A stretch of DNA of 9,144 nucleotides, from assembly GCA_036377075.1 (NCBI GenBank), contig DASUZB010000274.1, positions 1-9,144 on the forward strand, read 5' to 3'. The notes under the pieces are model-generated. The model made no database searches and was not told the origin of the DNA. It saw nothing but the letters and a program-made list of their open reading frames with translations. How positions within the stretch are numbered: the first letter of the stretch is position 1; each line of letters opens with the position of its first letter. Source of the DNA: DASUZB01 sp036377075 (lineage in GTDB: Bacteria > Actinomycetota > CALGFH01). This document shows, in pieces, positions 6,190 through 9,144 of this stretch. The position numbers and the translations under genes were made by a program.

Positions 6190-6226
6190 TCCCTTTAAGG
6201 ATTGGCCCCGTGAGGCCAGGAAGGGA
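6190..6226 (+). promoter_or_regulatory. PyrR-binding RNA hairpin (pyr binding loop)
   Basis: The RNA folds into a lower stem UCCCUU (6190-6195) with AAGGGA (6221-6226), a purine-rich internal segment on the 5' side (AAGGA, 6197-6201), and an upper stem UGGCC (6203-6207) with GGCCA (6214-6218) closing the hexaloop CCGUGA. This matches the Bacillus PyrR binding-loop layout: two stems, a purine bulge, and a CNGNGA loop flanked by CC and GG. The lower 3' arm contains AAGGGAG, the SD for the ATG at 6236. PyrR bound with UMP would therefore hide a ribosome-binding site, as in the translational repression described for mycobacterial pyr operons. pyrR itself lies immediately downstream, which supports autoregulation. 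Confidence 0.85.
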
Positions 6227-6235
6227 GCGAGGTCC

Positions 6236-6283
6236 ATGCTGCTGCGCGCTGCCCCCACCCCGAGCGGGCTGGGGGCGTCTTGA
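6236..6283 (+). CDS. Putative 15-residue leader peptide upstream of pyrR
   Basis: A short frame reads MLLRAAPTPSGLGAS and stops at TGA (6281-6283). Its ATG is 8 nt after AAGGGAG (6221-6227), the SD carried on the 3' arm of the PyrR hairpin. The stop overlaps the TTG start of pyrR (TTGA, 6280-6283), a typical coupling junction. Codons 6-14 span the hairpin at 6251-6276, so translating ribosomes would melt it. The peptide has no obvious function or pyrimidine-sensing codon run, so its translation, not its product, is the likely signal. It is short enough to be chance; the placement of SD and stop codon is the argument for it. Confidence 0.55.
   Translation: MLLRAAPTPSGLGAS
6251..6276 (+). terminator. 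Strong leader hairpin: attenuator or SD-sequestering stem
   Basis: GCCCCCA (6251-6257) pairs with TGGGGGC (6270-6276). After one C-C mismatch, CCC (6259-6261) pairs with GGG (6266-6268) around the tetraloop GAGC, giving ten pairs. Only GTCTT follows, a poor U-tract, so classical termination is uncertain. The 3' arm contains GGGGG (6271-6275), 4 nt before the pyrR TTG, so the stem would also hide the pyrR ribosome-binding site. It lies wholly within the leader ORF. Confidence 0.55.
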
Positions 6284-6897
6284 CGTCCGGGGCCTCGTCG
6301 GTGGCGATCATGGACGCCGCCGACGTGGGCCGGGCGCTGACCCGCATCGCCCACGAGGTGGCCGAGCGCAACCGCGGCGTCGACGGGGTGGTGCTCGTCG
6401 GCCTCCACACCCGCGGCGTGCCCCTGGCGCGGCGGCTGGCGGCGAAGCTGGCCGAGATCGAGGGTGGGCCGGTGCCGGTCGGCGCGCTCGACGTGAGCAT
6501 GTACCGCGACGACATCGGCCTGCGGCCGCCGGTCGCCGGCCACGACACCCACCTGCCGTTCGACCTCGCCGCCAAGATGGTGGTGCTGGTCGACGACGTG
6601 CTCTACACCGGGCGCACCATCCGGGCGGCGCTCGACGCGCTGCTGGACTTCGGCCGTCCCCGCGCCATCCAGCTCGCCGTGCTGGTCGACCGGGGCCACC
6701 GCGAGCTGCCGCTGCGGGCCGACTACGTGGGCAAGAACGTCCCCACCGCCGCCGACGAGGCGGTCCGGGTGCGGCTCGCCGAGACCGACGGCGACGACGG
6801 CGTGGTGCTCGAACGGCCGGCGGGGCCCGCCGGCGACGGGTCGCCGCCGGCGCGGGCCGGCGGCCGTGCCACCGGACGCGAGGGGAGGCCGAGGTGA
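6280..6897 (+). CDS. pyrR: PyrR, pyr operon RNA-binding regulator / uracil phosphoribosyltransferase fold
   Basis: PyrR binds pyr leader RNA when UMP or UTP is high and lowers expression; many members also have uracil phosphoribosyltransferase activity. The protein (205 residues from TTG 6280) shows DAADVGRALTRIAHEVAERN (12-31), TRGVPLARRLA (44-54), the basic/aromatic DVSMYRDD block (71-78), the PRPP-binding loop VVLVDDVLYTGRT (101-113) and the PyrR-typical DRGHRELPLRADYVGKNVPT (137-156). Residues after about 180 are a Gly/Arg/Pro-rich tail of uncertain reality. TTG 6280 is preferred because its overlap with the leader stop and GGGGG 4 nt upstream suggest coupling. In-frame GTG 6301 and ATG 6310 are alternatives, giving 198 or 195 residues, closer to the family start. 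The stop overlaps pyrB by 4 nt (GTGA). Confidence 0.95.
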   Translation: MTSGASSVAIMDAADVGRALTRIAHEVAERNRGVDGVVLVGLHTRGVPLARRLAAKLAEIEGGPVPVGALDVSMYRDDIGLRPPVAGHDTHLPFDLAAKMVVLVDDVLYTGRTIRAALDALLDFGRPRAIQLAVLVDRGHRELPLRADYVGKNVPTAADEAVRVRLAETDGDDGVVLERPAGPAGDGSPPARAGGRATGREGRPR

Positions 6898-7904
6898 ACA
6901 AGCACCTGCTGTCGGCCGGCGACCTGACGGCCGCCGACATCACCCGCGTGCTGGACACCGCGGCCCACCTGGCCTCGGTGACCGACCGGGCGATCAAGAA
7001 GGTGCCGACCCTGCGCGGGCGCACCGTCTGCAACCTGTTCTTCGAGGACTCCACCCGCACGCGGATCTCCTTCGAGCTGGCCGCCAAGCGCCTCTCCGCC
7101 GACGTGATCAACTTCTCCGCCAAGGGCTCCAGCGTCTCCAAGGGGGAGAGCCTCAAGGACACCGCCATCACCCTGGAGGCCATGGGCGTCGACGCGATCG
7201 TGGTCCGCCACGGCGCCTCGGGGGCGCCGTGGCAGCTGGCGCAGTGGGTCGACGCGGTGGTGGTCAACGCGGGCGACGGCACCCACGAGCACCCCACCCA
7301 GGCGCTGCTGGACCTCTACACCATGCGGCAGCACTTCCCCCGCTTCGGCGGGCTGCGGGTGGCGATCGTCGGCGACGTGCTGCACTCGCGCGTGGCCCGC
7401 TCCAACGTGCTCGCCCTGAGCACCATGGGCGCGGAGGTCACCCTGGTGGCGCCGCCGACGCTGCTGCCCGCCCGGGTCGACGCCTGGCCGGTGGCGGTCT
7501 CCTACGACCTGGACGCGGTGCTGCCCAAGCAGGACGTGGTGATGCTGCTGCGGGTGCAGCTCGAACGGCAGCAGGCCGGCTTCTTCCCCAGCCTGCGCGA
7601 GTACGCCCGCCTCTACGGGCTGGACGCCGCCCGCCTGGCGTCGATGGCGCCGCACGCGATCGTGATGCACCCCGGGCCGATGAACCGCGGCGTGGAGATC
7701 GCCGCCGAGGTGGCCGACTCGCTCGAGCGCTCGGTGATCGCCAACCAGGTCTCCAACGGCATCAGCGTGCGCATGGCAATGCTCTACCTGCTGCTCGGCG
7801 GCCCGCCCGTGCCGCCGCTGGCGGCGCCGCCGCGGGGTACCCGCCAGGCCGGGGCCCGGGCGGACCGGGCCGTGGCGGCGCCGGAGGTGGTCCGCGGTGG
7901 CTGA
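6894..7904 (+). CDS. pyrB: Aspartate carbamoyltransferase catalytic chain
   Basis: Condenses carbamoyl phosphate and aspartate to N-carbamoylaspartate, step 2 of UMP synthesis in the cytosol. The 336-residue protein carries the carbamoyl-phosphate motif STRTR (53-57), the mobile SKGES loop with K83, RHGASG (105-110), HPTQALLDLY (133-142), DVLHSRVARSN (161-171) with R166, LRVQLER (219-225) in the aspartate-binding region, and HPGPMNRG (259-266). No essential residue appears missing. GTG 6894 is chosen because GGGGAGG ends 5 nt upstream and the N-terminus matches the family. The same frame is open far upstream, but only as an antifeature of high GC. Residues after about 303 form a Pro/Ala/Arg-rich tail, making it longer than the usual 305-320. 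It overlaps pyrR by 4 nt and pyrC by 8 nt. No regulatory chain (pyrI) follows. Confidence 0.97.
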   Translation: MNKHLLSAGDLTAADITRVLDTAAHLASVTDRAIKKVPTLRGRTVCNLFFEDSTRTRISFELAAKRLSADVINFSAKGSSVSKGESLKDTAITLEAMGVDAIVVRHGASGAPWQLAQWVDAVVVNAGDGTHEHPTQALLDLYTMRQHFPRFGGLRVAIVGDVLHSRVARSNVLALSTMGAEVTLVAPPTLLPARVDAWPVAVSYDLDAVLPKQDVVMLLRVQLERQQAGFFPSLREYARLYGLDAARLASMAPHAIVMHPGPMNRGVEIAAEVADSLERSVIANQVSNGISVRMAMLYLLLGGPPVPPLAAPPRGTRQAGARADRAVAAPEVVRGG

Positions 7905-9144
7905 GCTCCTGCTGACGGGTGGACGTGTGGTCGACCCGGTGGCCGGCCTCGACCAGACCGCCGACGTCCGCGTCATCGGTCAGCACGTCGCCGAGGTCGG
8001 GTCCGGCCTGGACCGGGCGGGCGCCGAGGTGCTCGACTGCGACGGGCTGGTCGTCTGCCCCGGCTTCGTCGACCTGCACGTGCACCTGCGGGAGCCGGGC
8101 CGGGAGGACGCCGAGACGATCGAGAGCGGCTCGCGGGCGGCCGCGCTCGGCGGCTTCACCGCCGTCTGCCCGATGCCCAACACCGACCCGGTGGCCGACA
8201 ACGCCGGCGTGGTCGAGATGGTCGCCGCCCGCGGCCGCGAGGTCGGCCTCGTCGACGTCTTCCCGGTCGGCGCCGTCACCCTCGGGCAGCGTGGCGCCGA
8301 GCTGGCCGAGCTCGGCGCGATGGCGCACTCGGCGGCGGCGGTGGACTGCTTCTCCGACGACGGCCGGCCGATCCGCGAGGCGCGGCTGGCGCGCCTGGCC
8401 CTCGAGTACGCCCGCGCCTTCGGCGCGGTGATCGCCGACCACGCCGAGGACGCCTCGCTCACCGACGGCGCCCAGATGCACGAGGGCGAGGTCTCCGCCA
8501 CGCTCGGCCTGCGCGGCTGGCCGGCCGCCGCCGAGGAGATGGTGGTCGCCAGGGACCTGCTGCTGGCCGAGCTGACCGGCGGGCGGCTGCACCTGTGCCA
8601 CCTGTCCAGCGGCGGCTCGGTGGAGCTGGTGCGCGCGGCCAAGGCCCGCGGCGTGCGGGTCACCGCCGAGGCCGCGCCGCACCACTTCACCCTGACCGAC
8701 GAGGAGGCCCGCAGCTTCGACCCGGTGTTCAAGGTCAACCCGCCGCTGCGCGAGAAGGCCGACGTCGAGGCGGTCCGGCAGGGGCTGGCCGACGGCACCA
8801 TCGACGCCGTCGCCACCGACCACGCGCCCCACGCCCGCGAGGACAAGGAGGTCGAGTGGGCGGCGGCCCCGCCGGGCATGCTCGGCCTGGAGACCGCCCT
8901 CGGGCTGGTCCTCGCCGAGCTGGTCGAGCCCGGCTGGCTGAGCCTCCCCCAGGCGCTGGAGCGGCTCACCGCCGGGCCGGCGCGCTGCCGGCGCGTGCCG
9001 GGCCACGGCGGGCCGATCGAGCCGGGCGCGCCGGCCAACCTGACCCTGTTCGACCCGGCGGCGCGCTGGACGGTCGACGCGGCCGCGCTGGCCAGCCGCG
9101 CCCGCAACACCCCCTACCACGGCCGCCAGCTCAGCGGCCGGGTG
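7897..9144 (+). CDS. pyrC: Dihydroorotase, class I (3' end beyond window)
   Basis: Zinc amidohydrolase that cyclises N-carbamoylaspartate to dihydroorotate, step 3 of UMP synthesis. The 416 visible codons run to the window edge without a stop; family members are about 420-430 residues, so only the last few are missing. Metal ligands follow the class I pattern: H61 and H63 (DLHVHLREPG), D154 (SDDG, the bridging acid used in place of a carboxylated lysine), H182, H235 and D308 (ATDHAPH). Substrate-contact regions PMPNT (92-96) and KVNPPLR (279-285) are present. The GTG at 7897 overlaps pyrB by 8 nt; GGAGG (7883-7887) lies 9 nt upstream. Inactive DHOase-like paralogues (pyrX type) lose these ligands, so this is the active enzyme. 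carA is expected next, but is outside the window. Confidence 0.96.
   Translation, partial: MAELLLTGGRVVDPVAGLDQTADVRVIGQHVAEVGSGLDRAGAEVLDCDGLVVCPGFVDLHVHLREPGREDAETIESGSRAAALGGFTAVCPMPNTDPVADNAGVVEMVAARGREVGLVDVFPVGAVTLGQRGAELAELGAMAHSAAAVDCFSDDGRPIREARLARLALEYARAFGAVIADHAEDASLTDGAQMHEGEVSATLGLRGWPAAAEEMVVARDLLLAELTGGRLHLCHLSSGGSVELVRAAKARGVRVTAEAAPHHFTLTDEEARSFDPVFKVNPPLREKADVEAVRQGLADGTIDAVATDHAPHAREDKEVEWAAAPPGMLGLETALGLVLAELVEPGWLSLPQALERLTAGPARCRRVPGHGGPIEPGAPANLTLFDPAARWTVDAAALASRARNTPYHGRQLSGRV

Noticed and set aside
5121..6893. Long open frame running into pyrB in the same frame, giving an apparent 927-residue protein
   Set aside because: It crosses the ThuA-like gene and pyrR out of frame and has an Arg/Pro-rich composition without domains. 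The GGGGAGG and conserved N-terminus at 6894 set the pyrB start.
7762..9120. Two long minus-strand open frames opposite pyrC
   Set aside because: Both are mirror readings of a gene with all metal ligands intact; their sequences show no domain.
1..9144. CRISPR arrays, tRNA or rRNA genes, insertion-sequence ends, phage or toxin-antitoxin genes
   Set aside because: No regularly spaced repeats, no cloverleaf-like segments, no transposase motifs and no target-site duplications were seen; non-coding space is too short for most of these.

Overview
The window is very GC-rich DNA with densely packed genes, GTG/TTG starts and 4-8 nt gene overlaps. The run of an M24 aminopeptidase, elongation factor P and NusB, followed a few kilobases later by pyrR-pyrB-pyrC, is the conserved actinobacterial arrangement (pepQ-efp-nusB ... 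pyrR-pyrB-pyrC-car). I therefore read it as a chromosomal piece of an Actinomycetota genome. The EF-P loop (PGKGG rather than the PGKGP reported for many actinobacteria) and the Thr/Pro-rich linkers hint at a lineage outside the well-studied ones, but I cannot place it further.

Layout. 1-2240, plus strand, housekeeping: pepQ (9-1121), efp (1183-1743) and nusB (1740-2240, GTGA overlap with efp). 2252-6105, accessory block: a secreted-type protein with a CBM4/9-like domain and a C-terminal LPYTG sorting signal (2252-3151); a hairpin and a promoter-like region (3152-3318); a multi-pass membrane histidine kinase (3319-4911); a convergent, 3'-overlapping small gene for a degenerate response-regulator receiver on the minus strand (4832-5191); a compact divergent promoter region (5192-5259); and a ThuA-like lipoprotein (5260-6105). 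6106-9144, pyrimidine operon: a promoter, a PyrR-binding RNA hairpin, a 15-codon leader ORF, then pyrR, pyrB and pyrC, all overlapping; pyrC runs off the window end.

How the parts work together. PyrB and PyrC catalyse steps 2 and 3 of de novo UMP synthesis and PyrR is the nucleotide-sensing RNA-binding regulator. The leader 6150-6300 looks like a complete control device: a 17-bp-spaced promoter, a PyrR hairpin with the CNGNGA hexaloop whose 3' arm contains the Shine-Dalgarno of a short leader ORF, a strong hairpin inside that ORF that buries a G-rich SD for pyrR, and a leader stop codon overlapping the pyrR TTG start (TTGA). I propose a two-step translational relay in which PyrR shuts off the leader peptide and hence pyrR-pyrB-pyrC. 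This is the most interesting item in the window. The second is the histidine kinase facing an orphan receiver-like protein that has lost the acidic pair and has no lysine at all. No rRNA, tRNA, CRISPR array, insertion sequence or phage gene was seen.
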